Assembly (NCBI GenBank): GCA_020638955.1
Contig: JACKHO010000004.1
Span: forward strand, 186,001-250,000
Direction: 5' to 3'
Length of the DNA stretch: 64,000 nt
Source: Planctomycetaceae bacterium
GTDB taxonomy: Bacteria > Planctomycetota > Planctomycetia > Planctomycetales > Planctomycetaceae
Made by a program: the position numbers and the translations under genes. Below are positions 43,978-52,101 of this stretch, piece by piece (position 1 is the first letter of the stretch; every line of letters begins with the position of its first letter). The notes beneath the pieces were generated by a model. The model had not been told where the DNA came from. It searched no databases and was given only the letters and a program-made list of their open reading frames with translations.

Positions 43978-45558
43978 ATGTTTCGATGGGCATTTCACTC
44001 AACTGAACGTCAAACCAGGTCAGCCTCGTGGTTGAAAGGTTTGGGTGTCCTCGGCTTGGCCGGTGCTGCGTGTTTCCAGGCTGGCGGCGTTTTCGCGCAA
44101 GAAGAGGTTCCATCTCGCGTGGAATCATCTCGTGCCGAACAGCCCTCACTGCAGGGTGGTTCCGGAGCCGACTTCACCGAACTCATGCAGCTCATTTTGA
44201 CAGAAACGTCAGGCCTGTGGCTCGATAACGGTGACGGCGAAGGGACCATGTCCCAGTTCACCTCGGGTATCAAGGTGGATCCGCTTGGCGTCCTTCAACA
44301 GGCAACTCGGTCTGAGCAGTCAGGCCGTCTGACCAAGTTAGGTGAGCAGGCGCGCGTTGCTGACCTCAATGAGGACATGGCGAAGACGTCAACCTTGCGT
44401 CTGGTTTCGCTGACACGTCTGGAACGTGAAGTGGCTCGCCGCATTGCCGAAGGCAAGCCAGTCGTCGAATCGATGCGACACATGGCCGGCCTGTATCAGG
44501 TTCAGTATGTGTTCGTCTTCCCGGAATCTGGGGAAATCGTCATCGGTGGCCCGGCTGAAGGTTGGAGCTACAACCAGGATGGCCGTGCCGTAGGATCAAA
44601 TTCCGGCACGCCGACTCTCCAACTCGACGACCTCGTCACCGTGATGCGGACGTTCAGCGACGAAGGTCCACAAGTCTTCCGCTGCTCAATCGATCCCAAG
44701 CCAGAGAACGTTAAGGCCCTGAAAGATTTCGCCACAGCTTCGCAGCAACGTGGTGCATTGCGTCCCAGTGCCGTTCGTGGCTGGGCCAAGCAACTCGGCG
44801 AAGTGCTGGGGAACCAGAACATCACCGTCGAAGGTGTGCCTCAGGACAGTCGTGTGGCTCGCGTCATTGTGGAAGCCGACTACCGCATGAAGCTCATTGG
44901 CATTGGCAAGCTGGACGGTGGATCCTCGATCCCCGGTTACTTCGATTTGCTCGCCAAAGAGCCACAACTGGCCGGTGGCAGCCTTGACGCCCTTCGCTGG
45001 TGGATGACCATGGACTACAGCGAAGTCCTGCACTCACCCGACCTCAACACGTTTGAAATCAACGGCCCCGCTGTGAAGTGTCAGTCGGAAAACGAATTCC
45101 TGTCCGATAATGGCCAGCGAGTCGCGACCGGCAAAGCAGAGCCCATTAACCAGCTCTTCGCCGCGAACTTCACGAACCACTTTGGTGAACTCGCTGCCAA
45201 AGACCCCATTTTTGCTGACATGAAGGGGATTTTTGATCTGGCGTTGATTTCCGCCCTCATGCATCATGAAGGCGTGTACGATGTGGTGAAATGGGATGGT
45301 GGTGTGTTCGCTCCTTCCGGCGAATATCAGCCACTCACTTACGCCGCCCCAACGCAATGTGAGTCGGTGGTGAATCACCGCGTGTACAATGGACGTGACA
45401 TTGTCGTCCAGGTTGCCGGTGGTGTGCGTGGTGATTTGATGGCAGTTGTTCGCAACGAAGACCTGCACAAAGAATCAGCCCGTTTGACCAACGTCGCCGA
45501 AAACTCAAAAGCCCCTGAGTTGCCCGAAGGTCGCTGGTGGTGGGATGCGAAGCAGTAA
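43978..45558 (+). CDS. DUF1598 domain-containing secreted protein
   Basis: 526 residues with a GGAGAG site about 8 bases before the ATG. A signal-like hydrophobic segment (WLKGLGVLGLAGAACFQAGGVFAQ) follows a basic N-terminus. The body matches the planctomycete family DUF1598: LRLVSLTRLEREVARRIAEGKPVVESMRHMAGLYQVQYVFV, EIVIGGPAEGW, DLVTVMRTF, RVARVIVEADYRMKLIGIG and FAANFTNHFGELAAKDPIFADMKGIFDLALISALM. Function is unknown. A very strong terminator follows the stop after about 40 bases. Confidence 0.85.
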   Translation: MFRWAFHSTERQTRSASWLKGLGVLGLAGAACFQAGGVFAQEEVPSRVESSRAEQPSLQGGSGADFTELMQLILTETSGLWLDNGDGEGTMSQFTSGIKVDPLGVLQQATRSEQSGRLTKLGEQARVADLNEDMAKTSTLRLVSLTRLEREVARRIAEGKPVVESMRHMAGLYQVQYVFVFPESGEIVIGGPAEGWSYNQDGRAVGSNSGTPTLQLDDLVTVMRTFSDEGPQVFRCSIDPKPENVKALKDFATASQQRGALRPSAVRGWAKQLGEVLGNQNITVEGVPQDSRVARVIVEADYRMKLIGIGKLDGGSSIPGYFDLLAKEPQLAGGSLDALRWWMTMDYSEVLHSPDLNTFEINGPAVKCQSENEFLSDNGQRVATGKAEPINQLFAANFTNHFGELAAKDPIFADMKGIFDLALISALMHHEGVYDVVKWDGGVFAPSGEYQPLTYAAPTQCESVVNHRVYNGRDIVVQVAGGVRGDLMAVVRNEDLHKESARLTNVAENSKAPELPEGRWWWDAKQ

Positions 45559-45598
45559 GCTGCCGCAGCCGACTGACAGGCCAACTCGATGAACTGCT

Positions 45599-45622
45599 GG
45601 GGGACTTCGGTCCCCCTTTTTT
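45599..45622 (+). terminator. Strong Rho-independent terminator after the DUF1598 gene
   Basis: GGGGGAC-TTCG-GTCCCCC followed by six T: a seven-pair perfect stem with a stable UUCG-type tetraloop. It ends six bases before the ATG at 45629. Confidence 0.93.
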
Positions 45623-45628
45623 GTTGAC

Positions 45629-46516
45629 ATGCGGAAATCATCGAAACCCTGTTCATTGGCCCTGCTCTTCACGGTCGCCTTAACAGGTACGTCGCTGGCT
45701 CAGGGCGAGCCGGTCCCCACGCTGGAACCAATCCGAAACGTCATCGATGACGTCCTGACGGAAACTGAGCCCACGATTCCTCCCATTGCGATTCCGGAAC
45801 AGATTCCAGCGGTTGACGAATCAGAAACCGACTCGCCACCTCCCACGCTCTCGGAATTCATTACAACTGTCGTCCGGGAATGCGTGCCCGACACATTCGA
45901 AGATGACGACGACTGGGGCAAAACCGTGCGGCGCTGGGATGGAATTCGCATCAAGAACTTTAAGACCTCGCGTCGCTGGAAGGAGGTGAACAACGGTGTT
46001 TGGCATCGCTACACTGCCACACTCATCAGGCCGGAAGAGACACTCACGCTGGAAGTGCAGCAACTGGAACCAATGGAGCCGGGAACCACACCGTTCTTCG
46101 TTCGGGCTACGGTTCGCGCACGTGGCGAGGGCACATTCGCCCACTGGACATATGGCGTGAAAGGCATCAACGGAACCGTCATCGCCGATGCCACTCTCGA
46201 ACTTCAGCTTTGGCTGACGCTCGAATCCAATGCCGCGGCAAACTCCTGGCAGCAGCTCATTCCTCTGCTGAATCTGCACCCCCGCATTGACGACGTCAAA
46301 CTCCGCCTCCGCGATTTCGACGTCCGCAAAGTCAGTCAAATTGGCGGCACCGCAGCCGACCTCATTGGCGACGGCTGCCGCAAAGCCGTCGAAAGCCTCA
46401 TTCGCAAGCAGGAAAAACGCATCAAAGAGAAACTGCAGAAACGCATCGACCGCTGGACCGGTGTGACGCCACTCATGTCGTCAAACAACGAGCAAACTGA
46501 AGGAACCGCGAATTAG
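45629..46516 (+). CDS. hypothetical secreted protein
   Basis: 295 residues. Signal peptide RKSSKPCSLALLFTVALTGTSLAQ. An acidic Pro-rich linker (about residues 25-75) precedes a domain starting EFITTVVRECVPDTFEDDDDWGKTVRRWDGIRI, then beta-rich stretches (FFVRATVRARGEGTFAHWTYGVKG, ATLELQLWLTLES) and a basic tail (KAVESLIRKQEKRIKEKLQKRIDRW). No known family was recognised. The terminator of the preceding gene ends six bases before its ATG, leaving no Shine-Dalgarno outside the hairpin, so translation initiation or read-through must be unusual, or the true start is different. Confidence 0.65.
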   Translation: MRKSSKPCSLALLFTVALTGTSLAQGEPVPTLEPIRNVIDDVLTETEPTIPPIAIPEQIPAVDESETDSPPPTLSEFITTVVRECVPDTFEDDDDWGKTVRRWDGIRIKNFKTSRRWKEVNNGVWHRYTATLIRPEETLTLEVQQLEPMEPGTTPFFVRATVRARGEGTFAHWTYGVKGINGTVIADATLELQLWLTLESNAAANSWQQLIPLLNLHPRIDDVKLRLRDFDVRKVSQIGGTAADLIGDGCRKAVESLIRKQEKRIKEKLQKRIDRWTGVTPLMSSNNEQTEGTAN

Positions 46517-46817
46517 ACGAATTTGGCGAATCTTGGGAACGTGTCCACTCCGCCAAGTCTGCGTTCATAGTGGGGGAATCGGTCAGCGACTTTCAGGATT
46601 TGAAAAGAGCCATTCGCTCGATTCGTTTTATTCGCGGCACTTTTTCATTGGCCCGGTAAACAACGTCATACTTGCGATTGTCTCTCCGCACGCATGCCGC
46701 CAGCCCGAGACCGGCCTTTTACCACCATTCACCTGACGCACTCATCTCCTTTCCAGCGGCTTTGCCTCAGATGGTAATCATGTGGTCTACTACTCCGATG
46801 CAAACTCGGAGAGCCAC
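46517..46817. other. 301-bp intergenic region
   Basis: It holds the hairpin described at 46793-46811. Apart from it, no repeat or gene-like frame was recognised. Confidence 0.4.
46793..46811 (+). promoter_or_regulatory. hairpin sequestering the YjbQ ribosome binding site
   Basis: CTCCGA (46793-46798) pairs with TCGGAG (46806-46811), and the GGAG of the 3' arm is the only Shine-Dalgarno-like sequence at proper distance (6 bases) from the ATG at 46818. The stem has six pairs and a seven-base loop and could limit translation. Confidence 0.5.
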
Positions 46818-47252
46818 ATGAAATCACTCACCAAAGAACTCTGGCTGGATATCCCGCAGCGGCGGGCCATTGTTTCGATTCACCGCGAAGTCGATCAGCT
46901 CGTCCGCGAAAGCGGCGTGCAGGACGGACTGGTGCTGGTCAATGCCATGCACATTACGGCGTCGGTCTTTATTAACGACAACGAGTCCGGCCTGCATGCC
47001 GATTACGAACGCTGGCTGGAAGAACTCGTTCCCTTCAACGCCGGGAGCGATCCCAAAACCGGCGGCTATCTCCACAATCGCACCGGCGAAGATAACGCCG
47101 ACGCCCACCACAAACGGCAAATCATGGGCCGGGAAGTGGTTGTCGCCATCACCAACGGCCAACTCCACCTCGGCCCGTGGGAACACATTTTCTATTACGA
47201 GTTTGACGGGCGACGACGGAAGCGTGTGCTGGTGAAGATTATTGGGGAGTGA
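46818..47252 (+). CDS. YjbQ/UPF0047 family protein (secondary thiamine-phosphate synthase type)
   Basis: 144 residues from the ATG at 46818. Family motifs: LVLVNAMHITASVFINDNESGLHADYERWLEELVP, NADAHHKRQIMGREVVVAITNGQLHLGPWEHIFYYEFDGRR, with the conserved His/Glu residues of the metal-like site. YjbQ proteins can form thiamine phosphate in vitro; the cellular role is unclear. An in-frame start at 46782 exists but lies before the regulatory hairpin and without a ribosome binding site. Downstream is a 400-bp repeat-rich region. Confidence 0.9.
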   Translation: MKSLTKELWLDIPQRRAIVSIHREVDQLVRESGVQDGLVLVNAMHITASVFINDNESGLHADYERWLEELVPFNAGSDPKTGGYLHNRTGEDNADAHHKRQIMGREVVVAITNGQLHLGPWEHIFYYEFDGRRRKRVLVKIIGE

Positions 47253-47334
47253 GTGACGAGATACCCGTGTCCAGCGTGCGTCTGATAGAAACCTACAGGT
47301 ACTCTCGCACATGATTGGCAAAAGATGAGATCTC

Positions 47335-47414
47335 ACCGCAGAGCACACAGAGGGGCGCAGAGAAAGGGACTGCGAATCGTTTTGCTCCCTGCGACCCTCT
47401 GCGCACTCTGCGGT
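47335..47414. repeat. GCAGAG inverted repeat
   Basis: The left arm ACCGCAGAGCACACAGAGGG (47335-47354) and right arm CCCTCTGCGCACTCTGCGGT (47395-47414) pair with two mismatches around a 40-bp centre. The GCAGAG/GCGGAG purine rhythm is like that of the GCGGAGG repeats of the GxxExxY island. Confidence 0.65.
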
Positions 47415-47436
47415 AATCCTCTTAATCATGAGTAAC

Positions 47437-47575
47437 GTAGGCCGGAACGGAGCAAACTGATTCAATGCCGGAACTCCGGCCGCCGGGAACCGTTATTCAA
47501 AGCGAGTAACTTTCAATAACTCAATCACTGTTTGCGCAGTTCCGGCAATTACTTGCGTCCTGCGGTCCGGCCTAC
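47437..47575 (+). repeat. 139-bp MITE-like inverted-repeat element, copy 2
   Basis: It starts GTAGGCCGGAACG and ends GGTCCGGCCTAC. It is gap-free alignable to the reverse complement of 11151-11289 with strong conservation of about 50 bases at each end and a divergent middle. It lies in intergenic DNA, 22 bases from the inverted repeat at 47335-47414. Confidence 0.8.
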
Positions 47576-47579
47576 TTTG

Positions 47580-47613
47580 AAAAAAGGCGGCTGACTCTGG
47601 GAGTCAACCGCCT
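47580..47613 (-). terminator. Rho-independent terminator of the SPFH-GYF gene
   Basis: On the minus strand AGGCGG pairs with CCGCCT and an inner GACTC pairs with GAGTC, followed by six U. It lies about 40 bases past the stop codon at 47654, with the CACAGAC palindrome between. Confidence 0.82.
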
Positions 47614-47622
47614 TGTACGAAA

Positions 47623-47642
47623 CACAGACAGGTTGATCTGTG
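47623..47642. repeat. CACAGAC palindrome, copy 3
   Basis: CACAGA...TCTGTG with an eight-base loop, followed by CTACCCGG, similar to the CTACTCGG after copy 2. It lies between the stop of the SPFH-GYF gene and its terminator. Confidence 0.55.
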
Positions 47643-47653
47643 CTACCCGGTCC

Positions 47654-48745
47654 TTACGGTGCTGGTGGCGGCGGCGGAGGTGGTCCGAAGACGCCGCCCA
47701 GTGCGGGGACCTGACCAGCGGGGGTCCACTGGCCGAGGGCTGGGCTCCACACCAGGGTCTGCTGATTCACTTGACCCGACTGCACCGCTTGGGCGAGTTG
47801 AGCGTCATTGAAGGGACCTTGCGTCTGACCGTTAACCGCGACGTGCCACACCGTTTGTGGTGGTGGGGGCGGAGCGGTTCCAGGTGCGGCGCCGAATCCG
47901 CCGGCCATGCGGTTGGCCATGGCGAATCCCATTCCGAGTCCCATGCCATCCGAAGCACCGCCGCCGGGATTGTCGGCGGCAGCCATCATGGCACGGCCCA
48001 TTTGGAATTGCTGGTACTGTCCCAAATCGCCAATGACTCCCATGCTCGTCCGCGTATCGAGAGCCTTCTCCACTTCTTCGGGGAAGGAGACGTTCACAAT
48101 GAACAACTGCGGCACGTCGAGGCCGTACTCGTCATCGACGCGTTCCACGACCATTTGCCGCAGCTTTTCCGAGAGTTCCCGATAGTGTGACGCCAAATCG
48201 AGAGCACTAATTTGCGAACTCGAAATGAGGTCGGCAAAGGCGGACGAAACGACCGATCGCAACAACTCGTTGACTTCTTCGACTTCGACGCTTGAATCGG
48301 TACCGACGAGTTCTTTGAGCAGCGCCTTGGGATCGACCGCTTTCAGTGTAAACGTGCCAAACGCTCGCAGTCGGATGGGGCCGAAGTCGGCATCACGCAT
48401 CATAATGGGGTTGGGTGTTCCCCACTTAAGGTCGGTAATTTGCCGCGTGCTGATGAAATAGACTTCTGCCTTGAACGGGCTGTCGAAGCCGTATTTCCAA
48501 CCGGCCAGCGTGCTGAGAATGGGCAGGTTGTCCGTCTTGAGGTCGTAATGCCCCGGTTCGAAGACGTCGGCGATTTCGCCACGGTGGACGAACACCGCCA
48601 TTTGGCCAGGGCGTACAATCAGTTGTGCCCCGTTCTTGATTTGGTTGTTGTAGCGAGGGAATCTCCACGCGATGGTGTGCCGAGAGTCATCGACCCATTC
48701 GATGATGTCGATTAATTCCGCACGCAGCTTGTCAAACAATCCCAT
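47654..48745 (-). CDS. SPFH-domain protein with C-terminal GYF_2-like domain
   Basis: 363 residues from the ATG at 48745 (MGLFDKLRAELIDIIEWVDDSRHTIAWRFPRYNNQIKNGA). This is the SPFH/virion-core group: INDLPILSTLAGWKYGFDSPFKAEVYF-like, KWGTPNPIMMRDADFGPIRLRAFGTF, ELLRSVVSSAFADLI, QMVVERVDDEYGLDVPQLFIVNVSFPEEVEKALD. A Gly/Met/Ala-rich linker follows, then WHVAVNGQTQGPFNDAQLAQAVQSGQVNQQTLVWSPALGQWTPAGQVPAL, a GYF_2 module, and a Pro-rich tail. Related genes occur in TerD/toxic-stress and YdjI-like settings; a peptide-binding scaffold at membranes is inference. Confidence 0.85.
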   Translation of the reverse strand: MGLFDKLRAELIDIIEWVDDSRHTIAWRFPRYNNQIKNGAQLIVRPGQMAVFVHRGEIADVFEPGHYDLKTDNLPILSTLAGWKYGFDSPFKAEVYFISTRQITDLKWGTPNPIMMRDADFGPIRLRAFGTFTLKAVDPKALLKELVGTDSSVEVEEVNELLRSVVSSAFADLISSSQISALDLASHYRELSEKLRQMVVERVDDEYGLDVPQLFIVNVSFPEEVEKALDTRTSMGVIGDLGQYQQFQMGRAMMAAADNPGGGASDGMGLGMGFAMANRMAGGFGAAPGTAPPPPPQTVWHVAVNGQTQGPFNDAQLAQAVQSGQVNQQTLVWSPALGQWTPAGQVPALGGVFGPPPPPPPAP

Positions 48746-48988
48746 TGACTTCTCCTTGGTACTGCTGAGTGAACTCAACTAGAGCAAGTTGCTCTTTCCT
48801 GTCGCCCGCGACGACGGTTCAAAACAATGTTCTACCGTGTGGCCGCGAGGCAGGACGCGAACACCATTCCGAAAAATGAACTGATGGCCGCTGACCTATA
48901 TGCTACCGGCTGACTGGCGAAACGATCAACCTGCGAATGCAGATCATTAAGATTCCTGCTCACCCGAGAAAATCTTGAAAGTGGCGAC

Positions 48989-50140
48989 TCAGTTCCCCAT
49001 CCGGCGTCGACGACGTCGTCCTTTGGCGAAGCTTTCGACCACCATGTTCCCCAAATCCTGAGCATTACAGGTTGCAGAAACTCCCCGGGTGACACGTGCC
49101 AGGTCTTCCACGAAGTTCACCAATCCGTGGTAGAAGTAGTCTTCGACGAGCGCGAAACTGGAAATGTGGATGCCTTCGTCCGCACAGCGCTTCGCTTCCG
49201 CGAGCGTGATGCGTGCAGTTTTCTCTGCGGGCGGGTAAATGAGCACAATTTCCCGACCATCAATGTGCGCGGTTGGCTCACCGTCCGTAATGAGAATGAT
49301 TTGCTTGTTCTGTGCTCCCTGTTTGTGCAGGGCACGCCGGGCAAACTGCAATCCCGCATGAATGTTCGTGAAATGCTCTGGTACAAATTTGGGAGGATTA
49401 TCGAGCGGAATTCTCAAGCGGACGCGAGGATCGTAAATACTCACCGGCTTGGGGGCCGAGTTCAGCAGTTCCCTCTCCGTCAGCGGCGTAGCATATGTGT
49501 AGAATCCGGCAAACTGCATGAAGTCTGACCGGTACTGACTCCGCACCAACGCCTTCAGAGCGAGAGCGACTTTTTTTGCCGCGGCATACTTTCCGTAGCG
49601 GGTCATGCTGCCTGACATGTCGACCAGCACCACCGTAGCACAAGAAGTCTGAAACTCCGTTTCGTGAACAACGAAATCGTCTTCTGTAATCTGAACCGGA
49701 GCACCGCCTCCCTGACGGGCAACGGCGTTCTTCAAGGTCTCATGCAAATTGAGGTTTGAGACGGGATCACCATACTCGTATGGCCTGGTTTCTTCATGAA
49801 CGGACTGCCCGGCGCCCCGGAACTCCGTGTCGTGCTTACCCAGGTTGTCCCGCTTGTTGGCCTGAAACAGATTCTCCAATGACCGCTGCTCGATGCGTTT
49901 CAATCCCTTGCCCGTGACGCTGTAGGCGCCGGTACGATCACGCTCAACGTAACCTTGTTTCGTCAGCATTTCGACGAGTTCAGGATGCTCGTCTTCCCAG
50001 CGTTCCAGATTGTCGAGGATTTCATCCCCGTACTGCATGAGGTACTCGGAAAGCTCATCCCACAACTGGTCCGCAGACTGCGGTTGAAACGGATTCGTTC
50101 CATCCCAGGCGAAATACTCAAACTGCGGCATCGCGGACAT
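48989..50140 (-). CDS. von Willebrand factor A domain protein
   Basis: 383 residues. An N-terminal helical region (LWDELSEYLMQYGDEILDNLERWEDEHPELVEMLTKQGYVE...) is followed by a VWA domain with the MIDAS motif DMSGS (174-178), Thr in the second loop and Asp in ITDGEPTAH. A basic C-terminus ends GRRRRRRMGN. No signal peptide. VWA proteins of this form usually act with a MoxR/magnesium-chelatase-type AAA+ partner; none is adjacent, and the gene sits between an SPFH gene and a methyltransferase on the same strand with large gaps. Confidence 0.85.
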   Translation of the reverse strand: MSAMPQFEYFAWDGTNPFQPQSADQLWDELSEYLMQYGDEILDNLERWEDEHPELVEMLTKQGYVERDRTGAYSVTGKGLKRIEQRSLENLFQANKRDNLGKHDTEFRGAGQSVHEETRPYEYGDPVSNLNLHETLKNAVARQGGGAPVQITEDDFVVHETEFQTSCATVVLVDMSGSMTRYGKYAAAKKVALALKALVRSQYRSDFMQFAGFYTYATPLTERELLNSAPKPVSIYDPRVRLRIPLDNPPKFVPEHFTNIHAGLQFARRALHKQGAQNKQIILITDGEPTAHIDGREIVLIYPPAEKTARITLAEAKRCADEGIHISSFALVEDYFYHGLVNFVEDLARVTRGVSATCNAQDLGNMVVESFAKGRRRRRRMGN

Positions 50141-50360
50141 TCCCGAGGAAGAGGGAGGGACTTCGACTTTGCCTATTATTACAGCCTGCCTCTGACTTGA
50201 CCAACAGAATCTGGCCGGGAGTTGTCACTCAGTTTTCGAAAGTGACTCACATTGAGCAGGATGCGTCTAAAACGACAGGTCTCCGAATGTGCCTGTCAGC
50301 CGCGGAAATGATCTCAACTCCGATTTCCTACACTGCACATATCGTCCAGACGACGAGCAA

Positions 50361-52016
50361 CTATGCCGTAAGTTCAGAGTCATCTTCCAGAAGCCTGCAG
50401 TTCAATACGGGATGTTCGCGCTGCACAAGTGCCGATTTCAGGGCAAAGCGCTGCGGCAAGCCCCCCTTCAATTCGATGATGGAAACGGAATCGATATCCA
50501 AGTCGGTCCAACTGCTGTTCTGCATGAGTTCCTGGATGCGAGTTCGAATGTTTTGAGCATCTCCCGCATAAACACCCACATCCGCCGACCGCAACAGGAA
50601 CGCGCCGGGCACGTTGAACCGGTCATCAGCAAGTGAATTGATGTCGACAGTTTCCACGCCGTTTCGCAGTTGCGACTTGTACTGCTCGGCCGCCTTACGT
50701 GCGGCGTTGGCGCGTTTGCGAATGGAAATTGCGGCACGACGAAAATCTAACGGGACAACCTGACACTCCGTTGGCCCAAACATTTCCGCGAGTCGGTCAA
50801 ACTCCGCTGCGAATTCAGGCGAACAGAAAATTTCATCGAGAGTCTTCCGATAGTCGATGGCCAGCAATCGCCACGCAACTTCAGCGGCGTAGCCAAAGGA
50901 GTCCATTTCTCCTTCTGTGATTGCAGGCGGACGTTTTGTGGAGTTGGGAAGTTCTCCCGACTTTCGCAGCCGCAGCAATAAGTTGTTCCAGTAGAAAGGA
51001 TTCCCCTTACCGCCCAACTCCTCGCACTTCTGAATGAAATTTGCATTCAATTCGGGATCGCACAGGACGTAGTCAGCAGGGTAACCGCCTCCAGCGGTGG
51101 CATAGGCCTCAATGACCGCTTTGTGGACTTTGTCGTCGGACGACTTTTTCAGCTTCTTGCCGGCACTGGTCGTTGGCGCACTTTCTATGGGATCGGGCGG
51201 ACCATCGATGGCGTCACCGACATTGCAGCGCTGGACACGATCTGATCCATACTTCGCGTACTCGCTCGACAATTCAAAACCAATCCAGCGGCGGCCCAGT
51301 TTCTTGGCAACCGACAATGTTGTTCCGCTACCAGCGAAGGGATCGACAACCACGTCCTGCGCATTGCTTGATGACAGAATGATGCGTGCCAGTAATTGTT
51401 CCGGCATTTGGCAGCCGTGAAACCCTTCCCGCTCCTTGAAGGTTCCGGCAACCCGTGCGAAGTACCACGTGTCATGATTGGGGCTAAAGCTTTGTGGAGC
51501 ATCCTGCGGTCGGATGATCCAGGTGTTGTCCGGCAGTCGCCCGTTGGGATTCGCGCGCTTATCGGCGTACACAAGTTGTCGGGCCGACTTCACCCGGATC
51601 TGCGGGTTCATTCGGTGAAACGTGAACTTGCTCTTGTCCTTGACGAAGTGGAATAGATGAGTGTGCGAACGACTGAAGCCGTTCACACAATTCACGCCAA
51701 ACGTGTAGTACCAAATGACCCAGCTTCGGCAGTGAAAACCGAGTTTCTGCGCCTCGATTTTCAGCTCGGCGGCAAATTCATCACCAATCGCTAGCCAGAA
51801 TGTTCCATCGGGTTTGAGGGCTCGGTAGAGGCCGCTCATCCACTCGTGACACCAACTCAAATAGTCGGCAGCCTCACGAGTGTCGTCGTACGTGTCGTAT
51901 TCATAGCCAATGTTGAAGGGAGGATCGGCAAAGGCGAGATCGACCGATTCCGCTTCCAGTTGCCGCAGTCCCTGGACGCAGTCGACGTTGTGGATTTTGT
52001 TCTGAATAATGGTCAC
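50361..52016 (-). CDS. DNA methyltransferase (N4/N6, beta class order) with GIY-YIG-like C-terminal domain
   Basis: 551 residues. Catalytic motif DPPFNIGYEYD (31-41) comes first and the AdoMet motif DPFAGSG (225-231) later, the beta-class order; the DPPF type methylates adenine N6 or cytosine N4. Residues ~245-460 form a helical linker region. The C-terminal ~85 residues resemble GIY-YIG: GAF (471-473), VYAG (482-485), IRTRI with Arg, and ALKSALVQREHPVLN. In active nucleases the last segment has a Glu where K527 is found, so cleavage is probably lost. There is no neighbouring restriction gene, so this looks like a solitary methylase with a binding module. Confidence 0.87.
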   Translation of the reverse strand: MTIIQNKIHNVDCVQGLRQLEAESVDLAFADPPFNIGYEYDTYDDTREAADYLSWCHEWMSGLYRALKPDGTFWLAIGDEFAAELKIEAQKLGFHCRSWVIWYYTFGVNCVNGFSRSHTHLFHFVKDKSKFTFHRMNPQIRVKSARQLVYADKRANPNGRLPDNTWIIRPQDAPQSFSPNHDTWYFARVAGTFKEREGFHGCQMPEQLLARIILSSSNAQDVVVDPFAGSGTTLSVAKKLGRRWIGFELSSEYAKYGSDRVQRCNVGDAIDGPPDPIESAPTTSAGKKLKKSSDDKVHKAVIEAYATAGGGYPADYVLCDPELNANFIQKCEELGGKGNPFYWNNLLLRLRKSGELPNSTKRPPAITEGEMDSFGYAAEVAWRLLAIDYRKTLDEIFCSPEFAAEFDRLAEMFGPTECQVVPLDFRRAAISIRKRANAARKAAEQYKSQLRNGVETVDINSLADDRFNVPGAFLLRSADVGVYAGDAQNIRTRIQELMQNSSWTDLDIDSVSIIELKGGLPQRFALKSALVQREHPVLNCRLLEDDSELTA

Positions 52017-52101
52017 GGTGACGTTTGGCTCCGGCCTCGATGCAGGTCAAGCGCCACAGGTTATCGCACACGGCGCCACAGCGCAACTCAGTGACCAGGT
52101 G

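Larger units (their letters stand above)
47253..47653. other. 401-bp repeat-rich intergenic region
   Basis: Four elements lie here in a row: an imperfect inverted repeat (47335-47414), the second 139-bp element (47437-47575), a terminator (47580-47613) and a CACAGAC palindrome (47623-47642). There is no gene. Confidence 0.7.
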
